Shown: positions 37,675-47,868, numbered from the stretch's first letter. The stretch: DNA of 64,000 nucleotides from Mogibacterium sp. (GCA_012840975.1 DUVP01000007.1:1-64000), one strand, 5' to 3'. Notes: generated by a model from the sequence alone, not told the origin. Translations and numbers: made by a program.

Positions 37675-38120
37675 CAAAGAAAAAGAAGCCTATGTCCAGA
37701 AGTGAAAATATGTCAAGGGTTAAGAGTAAAAACACAAAACCTGAAGTATATTTAAGGAAACTTTTGTGGCATGAGGGTTTCAGATACAGAATTAACTATA
37801 AAGATTTACCCGGAAGCCCTGATATTTATATACCTAAATATAAAACAGCCATATTTGTTAATGGCTGTTTTTGGCATATGCATGAAGGATGTAATCTTTC
37901 AACTATTCCAAAAACCAATTATGATTTTTGGAAAGAAAAACTTGAAAGAAATGTAGTAAGAGATAAAAATAACTATAGAGAGTTAGAATATATGGGTATT
38001 AAAGTAATAGTTGTTTGGGGTTGTGAGATTAAAGATATGGAAAAAAATGAAACAACAAAGAAAAGGATTCTTTCAAAACTAACAGACTCTATAATGGAGA
38101 TATCAAATACATATAAATAG
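37671..38120 (+). CDS. vsr: Very short patch repair endonuclease
   Basis: 149 residues. Vsr nicks DNA 5' of the T in T:G mismatches that arise when 5-methylcytosine deaminates. The N-terminal SRSENMSRVKSKNTKPE and the GSPDIYIPKYKTAIFVNGCFWH block with the catalytic Asp are typical. Its placement after the methylase and endonuclease means it protects the methylated sites from mutation. Confidence 0.93.
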   Translation: MTKKKKPMSRSENMSRVKSKNTKPEVYLRKLLWHEGFRYRINYKDLPGSPDIYIPKYKTAIFVNGCFWHMHEGCNLSTIPKTNYDFWKEKLERNVVRDKNNYRELEYMGIKVIVVWGCEIKDMEKNETTKKRILSKLTDSIMEISNTYK

Positions 38121-38247
38121 TTTAGAATCAAATCAGACATCGAGAAAAAAATATTATTTCATCTTGAAACTTGATTTGCAATTTTTCATAAAATTACATG
38201 CATTAGATTTAGATATGATTTAGAATTAATTATAGAAGGGAAACAAA

Positions 38248-40815
38248 ATGGAAAGAGAAAAAACAATTCGTGCCTATATAGACTTTTCAGAATGGTTAAT
38301 TGAGCAGCCATACTGGTTGCAGGATGCAGCATGGAATATTTATAATGGCAAAGATATAGATAATAATAAAATTAATAAATATGTAGACTTTTGCATTGAT
38401 CAAATATTAGGGGAAAAAATAGATTTCAAAAGTTTAAAACAGTCAGATTTTGTAACAGAGGATTTACCCATTAAAATTTCGGTTGCTAAACTCTCGGATA
38501 TAAAAAATGTTAATGATTTAGGCGAAGATGCAAAACTGGAATTTGACGAGAATGGAATCAATCTCATATATGGATTGAATGGCTCTGGGAAATCGAGCTA
38601 TATGAGGATATTTAAACATGTAAGCAGGACTCCTTATAAAGAAATCATTCAAACTAATGTATTTAAAAAAAAATCAAATGCAAAACAAACTTGCAAGTTT
38701 GAAATCACTGAAAATGAAGAAAAAAGAAAAATAGAAATTGATTTAAAAAAGTCTTTTAATGATTCTTCTCTACAGTTAATGGATGTTTTTGATACCAGAA
38801 TTTCACATAAATATTTAACAAGTGAAAACAATGCAACTTATCAGCCTTTTGTCTTTTCTGCTTTAGAAGAGTTAGCTAAAATCGCGGATAAAATCAAAGA
38901 CAAGATTAATGAAAAAATTGAACTTATCAATCCGACTAAAATTGAAATACCAGAGGAATATAAAAAGCATAAGGTTAGTGATTGGTTGTTAAAATTGAAG
39001 TCTGGAGATCAAATACCAAAAAACTACTTGAAATGGTCAGAGGAAGAAGAGGGACAATTAAATGATATCATTATAGAATTGGATGAAGAAAAACGAAAAC
39101 AAACTTTAGAAAATATAGAAGCACGAATTAAAATCTTGGATCCTATTATAAAAGATTTAGAAGAAATTGAGGGATTATTCATTAATGACAATATAAAAAC
39201 GCTCAAAAAACATTATTTTAAGGCAAAAGCGGACTTAAAATTAACAGAAGGCTTGTTTAAAGAAACAACCACAGAAATAGATACTATAAGTGTAAACTCT
39301 TCAGAATGGAAAAGTATGTGGAGTTCTGCTAGACAATATTATGAAGAATATATTTTTAAAGAAAATTAGCCGCATTTTGCTGAAGAAGGCTCTATTTGTC
39401 CATTGTGCCACCAAAAAATTTCAGGAGACATTCAAAAAAGATTATTAAGTGTTGATAGTTACATAAATGGAAGATTTAACACAGAATATAGCAAAATTGA
39501 AAGTAAGATTTTTAATCTCTCTATTAAAATCGCGAGCAGGAGCTATACTAAAGAACAATTAAAATCACAACTTAAAGATATATTGGAAGAAGATGTACAA
39601 GAAGAAATAATTTCTTTATACATAACTTTCCAAAGTTTAAAGGATGAAAAAGATGCGGAAAAGTGTTTAATCAAACTTGATAATTTAGACTATAAACCAA
39701 GCTTGAGCTTTTTGAGAGAAAAAATAGAGTCTCTTAAAGATCAGAAGAATACAATAATAGAATCCACAAATGATGAGATAAGATTAAAAAGAGAAGAGCA
39801 ATTAATAGAATTAAAATTTCATAAATGGATTTATGACAATATTAACATTATTGAAAAAACAATTCAAAATTTATATTTAATTGAAGTATATAATGAAGCG
39901 ATAAAATTAGTGAGAACTAACGGAATTACACGACAAACCAATATACTAGCTGATGAACTTCTTACAGATGCATATATTGAAAGGTTTGATTATGAAATTG
40001 AACAAATGGCTCCTAAACTTAAGGTAAAATTACAGAAAGCAAAATCCAGTAAGGGGAAAACACCTTTTAAAGTAATAATTGACAATGAGAATGGTGTAGA
40101 ATGCAAAATTGAAGATATTCTAAGTGAAGGAGAGCAAAGAATCGTAGCATTAGCTATATTCTTTGCTGATGCTACTGGGAGTTATGACTTTGCCCCTATT
40201 GTGATTGACGATCCTATCTCTTCATTGGATATAGACTATGAACGAGCAGCGACTATAAGAATAGTAGACCTTGCAAAAAACAGACAGGTAATTGTTTTTA
40301 CTCATAGGATTTCTTTACTGAGGGAGCTAGAGTCTACATGCGAAAAACATAGCATAAAATTTAAAAGAATTTATATTAAGAGTTCAAATAAAGGAAAAGG
40401 CATTTTATCTTATGAGAGTTTTTATACAGGCAATTTGAAGAAGAGGCTTAATGAACTGTTGGGCGATATATCTTCTATCAGAAAGTTGGATGAAAATTCA
40501 CGTGCATATCAAAGTGCTAAAGATGAAATTTGTCAGAAGTTTAGAATATGTGTGGAGTACTCGGTTGAGGAGGTTTTAATTAATGGAGTTGTGAGAAGAT
40601 TTGATAGAGAAATAAAGACGAAAAATAAGTTGGACAAATTAGCTAATATTACAAAAGAAGATTGTAAATTAATTGATGATATGATGACAAAGTATTCATT
40701 TATAGAGCATTCTCAACCTATTGACTCTCCAAGAATAGATTTAAGTATAGACGATATAGAGAAAGATATAAAGAATTATAAAGATTGGAATGAAGATTTT
40801 GCAGGAAGAAAATGA
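38248..40815 (+). pseudogene. AAA-family (AAA_13/RloC-like) ATPase interrupted by an in-frame TAG
   Basis: One open frame of about 855 codons is broken only by TAG at 39367-39369. The N-terminal part (373 residues) has Walker A YGLNGSGKSS near residue 112, followed by long coiled coil. After the stop the same frame continues PHFAEEGSICPLCHQK, a CxxC zinc hook, more coiled coil, signature LSEGEQRIVALAIFF, Walker B FAPIVIDDPISSLD and H-loop VIVFTHRIS. Such SMC/Rad50-like ATPases are common in defence islands, and this one follows a restriction-modification set by 127 bases. As it stands, neither half alone has a complete ATPase site. The nonsense codon could be a real mutation, a phase-off state or suppressed. 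Confidence 0.8.
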
Positions 40816-41090
40816 AATTCATATATATTTGCAAGAACACGTTTTATTTGTTGTAATCTAATATTTCTATATCAATTATGTTAAAAGAACTATCATTGAT
40901 GAAGAAACCAAGGGATTGCTAATTAATGCACCAATAAAATTAAATACGCTTCTACTTGTTTGAATAGTGAGAACCTTTGAGACGATACATGTTGCAAAGC
41001 TTTGTAATCCTGATATTGCATGTGTAAATTAAATAGTAGGTTATATTGTAAACTTAAAAAAGACCACCTATAACAACCGAGGTATCTCTT

Positions 41091-41678
41091 ATGGATCATC
41101 GTGAACTTGAAGCCTATTTTCATTCGTTGGATCGCTCATTTTTTGTTGAAGACGAAATGAAAAGATATGCCGGATATGATCAGCCTTTGCCGATCGGTTT
41201 CGATCAGACGATTTCGCAGCCGAGTCTTGTGCTGGAAATGACACGGATTCTGGAGCCGGAGAAGGACAGCAGGGTGCTGGAGATCGGAACCGGTTCGGGT
41301 TTTCAGACGGCTATTCTTGCAAAGATGTCGACTGAAGTTTATACGGTTGAAAGGATTGAACCGCTGATGACAAAAGCCAGAGAAAGGCTGGAGGCGTTAA
41401 AATTTTCGAATATTTATTATAAGGTCGGGGACGGGAGCAGCGGATGGAAAGAACATGCTCCTTATGACAGAATCATGGTGACCGCTGCGGCCGGTAGTTT
41501 GCCGGACGAACTGATTGATCAGATGGCAAACGGCGGCAGGATGGTTATTCCAATCGGTCCGCCTGATTTACAGGAACTTAAGCTGATCACGAAGACGAAT
41601 CGAGGTGAAATAAACATGCAAACAGTAACAATGGTTAGATTTGTAGAGTTTAAAGGTCAGTACGGATGGACTGAATGA
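41091..41678 (+). CDS. pcm: Protein-L-isoaspartate O-methyltransferase
   Basis: Repairs isoaspartyl residues in aged proteins using SAM. 195 residues, normal for bacteria. GFDQTISQPSLVLEM is the family's substrate loop, and VLEIGTGSGFQTAIL (near 66-80) is the SAM motif. The 275 bases upstream (40816-41090) are AT-rich and show no feature. The last 29 bases overlap tail-to-tail with metH on the other strand. Confidence 0.93.
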   Translation: MDHRELEAYFHSLDRSFFVEDEMKRYAGYDQPLPIGFDQTISQPSLVLEMTRILEPEKDSRVLEIGTGSGFQTAILAKMSTEVYTVERIEPLMTKARERLEALKFSNIYYKVGDGSSGWKEHAPYDRIMVTAAAGSLPDELIDQMANGGRMVIPIGPPDLQELKLITKTNRGEINMQTVTMVRFVEFKGQYGWTE

Positions 41679-44109
41679 CCTCTTCGGCATAACGGACCGA
41701 TTCCATGGCGTCCTTTGCGTATTTGTCCGCACCGATTTTCATAGCGTATTCCGGTGTCAGCACTGCACCGCCGACAACGATTTTGCACCATGGGGCTTGC
41801 TCACGAAGCAGGCCTATTGTTTTCTCCATGGCAGGGACTGTGGTAGTCATAAGCGCTGAAAGTCCGGCAATCGGAGCTTTGTGTTCAACGACCGCATCGA
41901 CTACTGTCTGACAAGGCACATCTCTGCCGAGGTCGATAACGTTGAATCCGTAATTTGAAAGCAGAAGCTTCACGATGTTTTTCCCGATATCGTGTATATC
42001 GCCTTCTACGGTAGCAATGACAAAATCCCCTTTGGTAGCAGGTGCGCTGCCGGAAAGGGTCGTAAATTCTTTTATTTTCTCAAAGGCGCTTTTTGCCGCT
42101 TCGGCACTCATCAGAAGCTGCGGCAGATAAAGCGTTTTGTTTTCAAATCGCACTCCTACAGTGTTGAGTGCCGGGATGATCTCATTGTTGACGATTTCCA
42201 GATAAGGTGTGGTTTTGAGCAGATCCTTGGTGTATTCACCAGCCTTTTCCTTAAGCCCCTTGATTATTGAGTGTTGAAGTTCGGAAGCAATTTCCGTTTC
42301 GTCTGTTGCGGCAGTTGCTTTTTTTGCGGTCGAAGGTGCGGCTGTAACGGTGAACGAATCGGTCGCGGCAATGTATTCTTCGCAGTTTTCGTCAAAACCG
42401 GCAAGGGCTTTATAGCTGTAATAAATTTTCATCATCTCAGCGGAAAACGGGTTCATAATTGCCGCACTGAGACCTTGTGCCAGGCTGAGTGCAAAGAATG
42501 TGCTGTTCACCGCGTCCCTGTTAGGCAGTCCGAAGGAAACGTTGGAAATGCCCAAAGAAGTGTGACAGCCCAATTCGTTCCTGATCCGGCTGAGTGCTTC
42601 AAGCGTCACTATTGCGGCTGAACTTTCTGCACTTATCGTCATTACGAGCGTGTCGAAAATAATATCTTTTTTATCTATTCCGTAAGTCTCGGCGGTTTTA
42701 AGGATTTTCTCTGCGATTTCAACTCTGCCGGAAGCTGTGTCCGGTATGCCGTTTTCATCAAGGGTCAAAGCGACCGCCACGCCGCCGTATTTCTTCATGA
42801 GGGGAAATACCGCTTTCATGCTTTCTTCTTTACCGTTGACGGAATTTATCAGTGCTTTGCCGTTATATTTGCGGAGAGCCGCTTCCATTGCATCCGTGTC
42901 CGATGTGTCTATTTGCAGCGGAAGATCAGTAACCGACTGAAGCTCCGAAACGGTGTTTTCTAACATTTTCACCTCGTCGATATCGGGTATGCCAACGTTG
43001 ACATCCAGTATGTCCACGCCTTTGTCCTGCTGCTTTATACCTTCGGTCAGGATATAGTCCATATCGTTTTCAAGAAGAGCCTGTTTGAAACGCTTCTTTC
43101 CGGTAGGGTTTATACGCTCGCCGATAAGGATAGGTGCATCGCCGAAAGTGACAGCGTGTGAGTATGATGAAACGACAGTCAGATTTTTTTCGGTTACAGG
43201 CACAACAGGCAGAGCGTCGGTCTTTGAAACGAGTTCCTCTATAAATTCAGGTGTCGTGCCGCAGCAGCCGCCGAAGACGCGGAGTCCTTTTTTGACGAGT
43301 GCCGATATATCTTCGGCGAATTCCTCTTTGCCCACGTCAAAAACAGTATTGCCGTTAATCAGTTTAGGAAGCCCGGCATTCGGTTTCAGAACTACGGGAA
43401 CGGAAGCATATTTAAGAAGTTCTTCGGTAACGCCTGTCAGCTGTTTGGGTCCTAAAGAACAGTTGGCACCGATGGCATCTGCTCCCATGCTTTCAAGCAA
43501 AGCGACCATTGCAGCAGGGGAGGCGCCTGTCATCAGGTTTCCGTCCTCGCTGTAAGCGTTTGTGACTATGACCGGAAGGTCGCAGTTTTCCTTTACAGCA
43601 AGCAAAGCGGCCTTTGTCTCGTAGGAATCGTTCATCGTTTCGACCAGAACAAGATCGGCTCCGTACTTAACGCCGAACTTTACAGTCTGTGCGAAAACAG
43701 CGACGGCATCCTCGAAATCAAGGTCTCCAAGCGGCTTCAACATCTTGCCGGAAGGTCCGATATCTAAAGCGACAAACTTGTTCTTCGGCGATTTGCACAG
43801 CTTTCTTGCCGCCTGAGCATTTTCCATGGCGGCTTTTATGACAGCTTCTAATTCTTCCACGTCGAATTTGAATAAATTTGCTCCGAAAGTGTTTGTTATA
43901 ACCACGTCGCTGCCGGCATCAAAATACTGCCGGTGAATATCCGTGATGATGTCGGAATGGGTGATATTCCATATTTCCGGTTTTTCTCCGGGGTTTAAAC
44001 CCAGACTCTGTAAATACGTACCCATTGCTCCGTCAAGGCAGACATTATTCGTTCTTAAGAAATCTGAAAAATTCAATTTATCATTCCTTTCTATCTTCAT
44101 TACAAACAT
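41650..44109 (-). CDS. metH: Cobalamin-dependent methionine synthase, without reactivation domain
   Basis: Transfers the methyl of methyl-THF to homocysteine through cobalamin. The domains are: homocysteine barrel (residues about 15-320, Zn cysteines in NCSLGP and GGCCGTT), pterin barrel (about 335-600, ILIGERINPTGK), cobalamin cap (about 620-700), and B12-binding with DIHDIGKNIV (Asp-x-His) near 715. About 819 residues; the C-terminal SAM reactivation domain of E. coli MetH is missing and lies in the next gene upstream. The start is uncertain: the ATG at 44109 has a poor site, while TTG at 44076 has AAAGGA 8 bases upstream and is likely the real start. Confidence 0.94.
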   Translation of the reverse strand: MFVMKIERNDKLNFSDFLRTNNVCLDGAMGTYLQSLGLNPGEKPEIWNITHSDIITDIHRQYFDAGSDVVITNTFGANLFKFDVEELEAVIKAAMENAQAARKLCKSPKNKFVALDIGPSGKMLKPLGDLDFEDAVAVFAQTVKFGVKYGADLVLVETMNDSYETKAALLAVKENCDLPVIVTNAYSEDGNLMTGASPAAMVALLESMGADAIGANCSLGPKQLTGVTEELLKYASVPVVLKPNAGLPKLINGNTVFDVGKEEFAEDISALVKKGLRVFGGCCGTTPEFIEELVSKTDALPVVPVTEKNLTVVSSYSHAVTFGDAPILIGERINPTGKKRFKQALLENDMDYILTEGIKQQDKGVDILDVNVGIPDIDEVKMLENTVSELQSVTDLPLQIDTSDTDAMEAALRKYNGKALINSVNGKEESMKAVFPLMKKYGGVAVALTLDENGIPDTASGRVEIAEKILKTAETYGIDKKDIIFDTLVMTISAESSAAIVTLEALSRIRNELGCHTSLGISNVSFGLPNRDAVNSTFFALSLAQGLSAAIMNPFSAEMMKIYYSYKALAGFDENCEEYIAATDSFTVTAAPSTAKKATAATDETEIASELQHSIIKGLKEKAGEYTKDLLKTTPYLEIVNNEIIPALNTVGVRFENKTLYLPQLLMSAEAAKSAFEKIKEFTTLSGSAPATKGDFVIATVEGDIHDIGKNIVKLLLSNYGFNVIDLGRDVPCQTVVDAVVEHKAPIAGLSALMTTTVPAMEKTIGLLREQAPWCKIVVGGAVLTPEYAMKIGADKYAKDAMESVRYAEEVIQSIRTDL

Positions 44110-44154
44110 TCTCGTTGAATCACAAATCCGAGATTTAAAAGTCGGTTTTCAAAT

Positions 44155-44763
44155 TCATTCTTTTCTAAGAATACCTGCGAATGCGGTAACTGACTTTGTA
44201 GGGGACATAAGCAGGCTGTTGTTAAGGCTTAGACCGATTTTGCGTGAACAGTCTAAAACCGAAAAAATATCCTTCTGTGTTTTCAGTGGCAAATCGCCGT
44301 ATCCGGGACTGAAACGCGGTCTTAACTTTACATCGTTCTCAAGTGCAAAATCTTTGCAGAATTTGTCGCATAGTGCTTCTACGCGTTCGCTCCCTATGGC
44401 ATCCATCATCACTGATCTTGCCGGAGAAATTCTGCCGTATTTTGAAATAAGCCTGTCGATTCCGACGCCCGTTGTTGCGGCAAATATGATTACACTGTCG
44501 CAAGGGCTGAGATTTTTTGCAAGCGTGGATGACTGCACGGAAAATACGCCGAAATCGCATAAGTCATCGTTTATGTTGAGAGGAAATTTTCCGTAACATA
44601 AACTATAAGTCAGCTTGTCTTCCGCTTCTTCAATGCAGGAATTAAGCAGATTTATAGTTTTTTCATCCGGTTCTTTGTATGGGGCTTTGCAGCCTGCATA
44701 TCGCAAAGCCTCTTTTGCTCGGAACGGCAGGGCTTTATATGTCTTTGTAATTATAGTGATCAT
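44155..44763 (-). CDS. Stand-alone methionine synthase reactivation domain
   Basis: 202 residues. RPRFSPGYGDLPL and SPTKSVTAFAGI are the SAM-binding and cobalamin-contact motifs of the MetH activation domain. As a free protein it would supply the SAM-dependent reductive methylation of inactive cob(II)alamin in the MetH encoded downstream. The split form is known in several Clostridia and Thermotogales. It overlaps metF by four bases. Confidence 0.9.
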   Translation of the reverse strand: MITIITKTYKALPFRAKEALRYAGCKAPYKEPDEKTINLLNSCIEEAEDKLTYSLCYGKFPLNINDDLCDFGVFSVQSSTLAKNLSPCDSVIIFAATTGVGIDRLISKYGRISPARSVMMDAIGSERVEALCDKFCKDFALENDVKLRPRFSPGYGDLPLKTQKDIFSVLDCSRKIGLSLNNSLLMSPTKSVTAFAGILRKE

Positions 44764-45638
44764 TTTCCAAGAATATTCGAGAGGTTGCTTTGAATCTTTT
44801 CCGCAACGTCCGGTTTGTTCATGGTATAAACGTGTACGTTGGTGATTCCGTTTGCGTAAAGATCGATGATCTGGTCTGTTGCATAGGCAATGCCGGCCTG
44901 TTTCATTGCATCAGGGTTGCTTCCGAATTTATCGACGAGGCTCTTAAAACGCTGAGGCATGAAAGATCCGGACATGTTTATAGCAGCTTCAACCTGTTTT
45001 GCATTTGTTATCGGCATGATTCCCGGAATGATAGGGACGGTGATGCCGGCTTCACGTATTTTATAAAGGAAATTGTAAAGCAGGTTGTTGTCAAAAAACA
45101 TCTGTGTTGTCAGAAACTCGCATCCGGCATCAACTTTCTGTTTAAGATGGAGGATGTCTTCTTTCTGATTTAAGCTTTCAGGATGAACTTCAGGATAGCA
45201 GGCACCGCCGATGCAGAAATCTATTCCGGTAGATTTGATTTCACGTACAAGTTCCACAGCGTAATTATAGTCCCAGTTCGATCTGTCCATACCCTGCATT
45301 TCCTCGGGAATATCACCGCGGAGCGCCAGTACATTCTCTATTCCGGCTGCCTGTATCTCCTTGATTCTTTCCTTGACTGTTTCCTTGCTTGAGGAGACAC
45401 AGGTGAGATGTGCCAGAGACGGCACTCCAAAGCGGTCTTTGATGTTCTTTGCAATATCCAGAGTGTATTTGCTGGTACCTCCGCCGGCACCATATGTAAC
45501 GCTCATAAAAGAAGGTCGCAGCTCGGCGATTTCTTCCGTGGCCTTTTTCACACTCTCAAAGGCGGTTTCGTATTTTGGCGGAAATACCTCGAAAGAGAGC
45601 AACGGCGTATTTTGTTTCAACAACTCGCTTATTTTCAT
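44760..45638 (-). CDS. metF: Methylenetetrahydrofolate reductase
   Basis: Reduces 5,10-methylene-THF to 5-methyl-THF with a flavin. 292 residues. LLSFEVFPPKYE near the N-terminus, FMSVTYGAGGGTS near 46 and LALRGDIPEE near 96 are typical. It heads the metF / reactivation domain / metH operon, giving the methyl donor used by MetH. The ATG follows AAGGAAGGAA. No S-box or cobalamin riboswitch was recognised upstream. Confidence 0.95.
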   Translation of the reverse strand: MKISELLKQNTPLLSFEVFPPKYETAFESVKKATEEIAELRPSFMSVTYGAGGGTSKYTLDIAKNIKDRFGVPSLAHLTCVSSSKETVKERIKEIQAAGIENVLALRGDIPEEMQGMDRSNWDYNYAVELVREIKSTGIDFCIGGACYPEVHPESLNQKEDILHLKQKVDAGCEFLTTQMFFDNNLLYNFLYKIREAGITVPIIPGIMPITNAKQVEAAINMSGSFMPQRFKSLVDKFGSNPDAMKQAGIAYATDQIIDLYANGITNVHVYTMNKPDVAEKIQSNLSNILGK

Positions 45639-45682
45639 AAATCTTTCCTTCCTTGTTTTATCTGTAACTTAATTTTTATAAC

Positions 45683-45832
45683 TTAATCTTCCGATTTCAG
45701 GCCGAGTCTTGAAGCCATATATGAATCTTTCAAATATAAAGCTATAGCGGGATTATGACCTGTAGCTCTGTCCTTTGCAATTAAAGTCGTACACAGTGCC
45801 TCTGAACTTGCTGCAGCCGGCACTGTATTCAG
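45683..45832 (-). pseudogene. 49-codon gene remnant, family not recognised
   Basis: On the reverse strand a frame reading LNTVPAAASSEALCTTLIAK... and ending ALYLKDSYMASRLGLKSED plus stop has the look of real protein and the codon usage of its neighbours. It has no start codon with a ribosome binding site and is closed upstream by TGA (45833-45835). It is probably the 3' end of a deleted gene. I cannot name the family. Confidence 0.4.
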
Positions 45833-46165
45833 TCAAAGAGAGTCTCCTTTCTGTAACTTTCCAATTAAAACTCCTCATTTTTTCTACAAAAATTCTTTTT
45901 CATAACCTTGTTTTTATTGATTAATGGTAACAAAGAAAGCTGTATATTTCAAATGTAATTATAAAATTGAAAAACGGGTTGCTTTGGATTTTTAAAGTAC
46001 TTGAGCTGTGTAATTGCAAGGAATACAATGTAGTCGAGTATAGAGGCTGTTTTGTTTGTTAGTAGTTGAAATATAAGCTATTGGATATGATGGAAAGCAT
46101 CATTTTCCTGAACTTATTTTTGATACTGCAGTAATTTATACTCATGGGATCATGAACTTACATAA
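45833..46165. other. Intergenic stretch without recognised features
   Basis: AT-rich sequence between two gene remnants. I see no RNA gene, repeat or open frame with coding character. The reverse-strand promoter of metF must lie here or just before it, but no convincing -35/-10 pair stood out. Confidence 0.4.
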
Positions 46166-46336
46166 ATGTCAAAAGCAAAAACGATAACTGTCAAAGGGTA
46201 TAAGAGCACCTCAAGGAAGATAAGCAATTTGGCCAGGAACAGGAATTACTACGTTCAGGTCAGAACGTATAAAGTAGTAAACGGCAGGACATTTTACTCA
46301 CCTTGGAGTGCAAAGAAGAGAGTTAGAACCAGGTAA
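46166..46336 (+). pseudogene. C-terminal remnant of an Fn3-containing surface protein
   Basis: 56 codons from ATG 46166 to TAA 46334-46336. The part NYYVQVRTYKVVNGRTFYS followed by PWSAKKRV is the closing strands of a fibronectin-type III domain as found in clostridial surface proteins. There is no ribosome binding site, and a stop (TAA 46163-46165) directly precedes it, so only the tail of a larger gene remains. Confidence 0.6.
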
Positions 46337-46396
46337 GAACAGACAGCATCTGATATATACTTATTATTGTAGTTAAAACTGAAATTTAAAAAGTCA

Positions 46397-46429
46397 AAAA
46401 TCGCTGTGACAATAAGTTGCAGCGATTTT
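46397..46429. terminator. Intrinsic terminator after the Fn3 remnant
   Basis: AAAATCGCTG (46397-46406) pairs with CAGCGATTTT (46420-46429). It still marks the end of the lost surface-protein gene. Confidence 0.65.
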
Positions 46430-46533
46430 CATTAAGATACTGTGGTTTTTTGATATAATAACCCGGTAACAAATAGAGCAGGAAATTTATTGGTTAGGAA
46501 TAATAAAATATTTAGTTTTAAAGAGATAAAGCA

Positions 46534-47868
46534 GTGGGAAAACAGAAGGATCTGACAAAGGGGAATATAGGAAAGACTTTGATTTTTTTCAGCCTGCCTA
46601 TGATTGCAGGCAATATTCTTCAGCAAATGTATAATATCGCTGATACGGTAATAGTTGGACATATCCTGGGAGAGGAAGCCTTATCCGCAGTAGGGTCTTC
46701 TTACAGCCTTATGGTATTTTTGACTTCTATAATTTTAGGTCTGACTATGGGAAGCGGGGCGGTATTTGCTCAGTTTTTCGGTGGAGGAAATATCGACAAT
46801 CTCAAAAAGGGGATGGTAAACTCCTTTGCTTTCATGTTTGTCTTTTCCCTTGTCATCAATATTATTTCACTGCTTTTAGTCGATAATCTGATAATATGGC
46901 TGAATATACCGGCAGAAGTTGAAAAGTATGCGAAAATTTATATGACTATTGTCTTATACGGTGTCATTCCTATATATATCACCAATTTTTTTTCGGCAGT
47001 ATTAAGAAGTGTAGGGAATTCCGTAGTACCTCTGATATTTGTAGGATTATCGGCTGTTACCAATATAGTTCTGGATCTGGTTTTTATCTTAAAGCTTGAT
47101 ATGGGCGTAGGAGGAGCGGCATGGGCGACAGTTATTTCACAGATTCTGTCCGCTCTCGGAACTGCAATTTACTTTTTGGTAAAATTTAAAAATCTCCTGC
47201 CGGCCGGAAATGATTTTGTCTATGCTCCGAAGATTTTAAAATATATAGTCTCCAGCTCTGTTCTGACTTCAGTACAGCAGTCGATAATGAATCTGGGGAT
47301 TCTTATGATCCAGGGACTGGTAAATTCTTTCGGCCTGGTTGTAAGTGCGGCTTTTACTATAGTTGTGAAGATAGATGCTTTTGCGTATTTTCCGGCTCAG
47401 GATTTCGGCAATGCTTTTTCGATTTTCGTCTCTCAGAATTTCGGGGGCAAAAAGCATGAAAGGATAAAGATCGGGTTCATGCAGGCGCTGCTTATTTCAA
47501 GCGGATTTTGTTTAACTGCATCAGTTTTTGTCAATGTTTTTGCGGAAGAATTGATAGGGCTCTTTATAGATGCGTCTGCCCACAGAAGTGTTATTGAGAC
47601 AGGTATACAGTATCTGAGGATTGAAGGAGCTTTCTATATAGGAATTGGAGTATTATTCCTGTTATATGGTATCTATCGTGGGCTTGCAAAACCTGCTATG
47701 TCTGTGGTGCTGACAATTATATCTCTCGGTACAAGGGTCGTTCTCGCCTATATTCTGTCAGCATTTCCGGCAATAGGTGTCACAGGAATTTGGTGGGCCA
47801 TACCTATAGGCTGGTTCCTGGCGGATATGACGGGTTTAATTTACTATAAAAAGAAAATGCTGCAATGA
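46534..47868 (+). CDS. MATE-family efflux transporter
   Basis: 444 residues, about 12 membrane segments. The typical opening is ILIFFSLPMIAGNILQQMYN followed by ADTVIVGHILGEEALSAVG, and the second half repeats the pattern (LVNSFGLVVSAAFTIVVKID). These carriers expel drugs or metabolites with Na+ or H+. The start is GTG 46534 with only a weak AAAGAG upstream. It is monocistronic as far as can be seen and precedes the c-di-GMP genes by about 120 bases. Confidence 0.9.
   Translation: MGKQKDLTKGNIGKTLIFFSLPMIAGNILQQMYNIADTVIVGHILGEEALSAVGSSYSLMVFLTSIILGLTMGSGAVFAQFFGGGNIDNLKKGMVNSFAFMFVFSLVINIISLLLVDNLIIWLNIPAEVEKYAKIYMTIVLYGVIPIYITNFFSAVLRSVGNSVVPLIFVGLSAVTNIVLDLVFILKLDMGVGGAAWATVISQILSALGTAIYFLVKFKNLLPAGNDFVYAPKILKYIVSSSVLTSVQQSIMNLGILMIQGLVNSFGLVVSAAFTIVVKIDAFAYFPAQDFGNAFSIFVSQNFGGKKHERIKIGFMQALLISSGFCLTASVFVNVFAEELIGLFIDASAHRSVIETGIQYLRIEGAFYIGIGVLFLLYGIYRGLAKPAMSVVLTIISLGTRVVLAYILSAFPAIGVTGIWWAIPIGWFLADMTGLIYYKKKMLQ

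Noticed and set aside
39367-39369. Pyrrolysine or other recoding of the TAG in the ATPase
   Set aside because: No pyl genes or downstream insertion element were seen in the window. A simple nonsense mutation is the default, though the genome should be checked.
43943-44596. 217-codon plus-strand frame opposite metH and the reactivation domain
   Set aside because: It covers the junction of two real reverse genes and has no start signal.
45639-45900. SAM (S-box) or cobalamin riboswitch upstream of metF
   Set aside because: No conserved core sequence or terminator was recognised on the reverse strand; the region holds a gene remnant instead.
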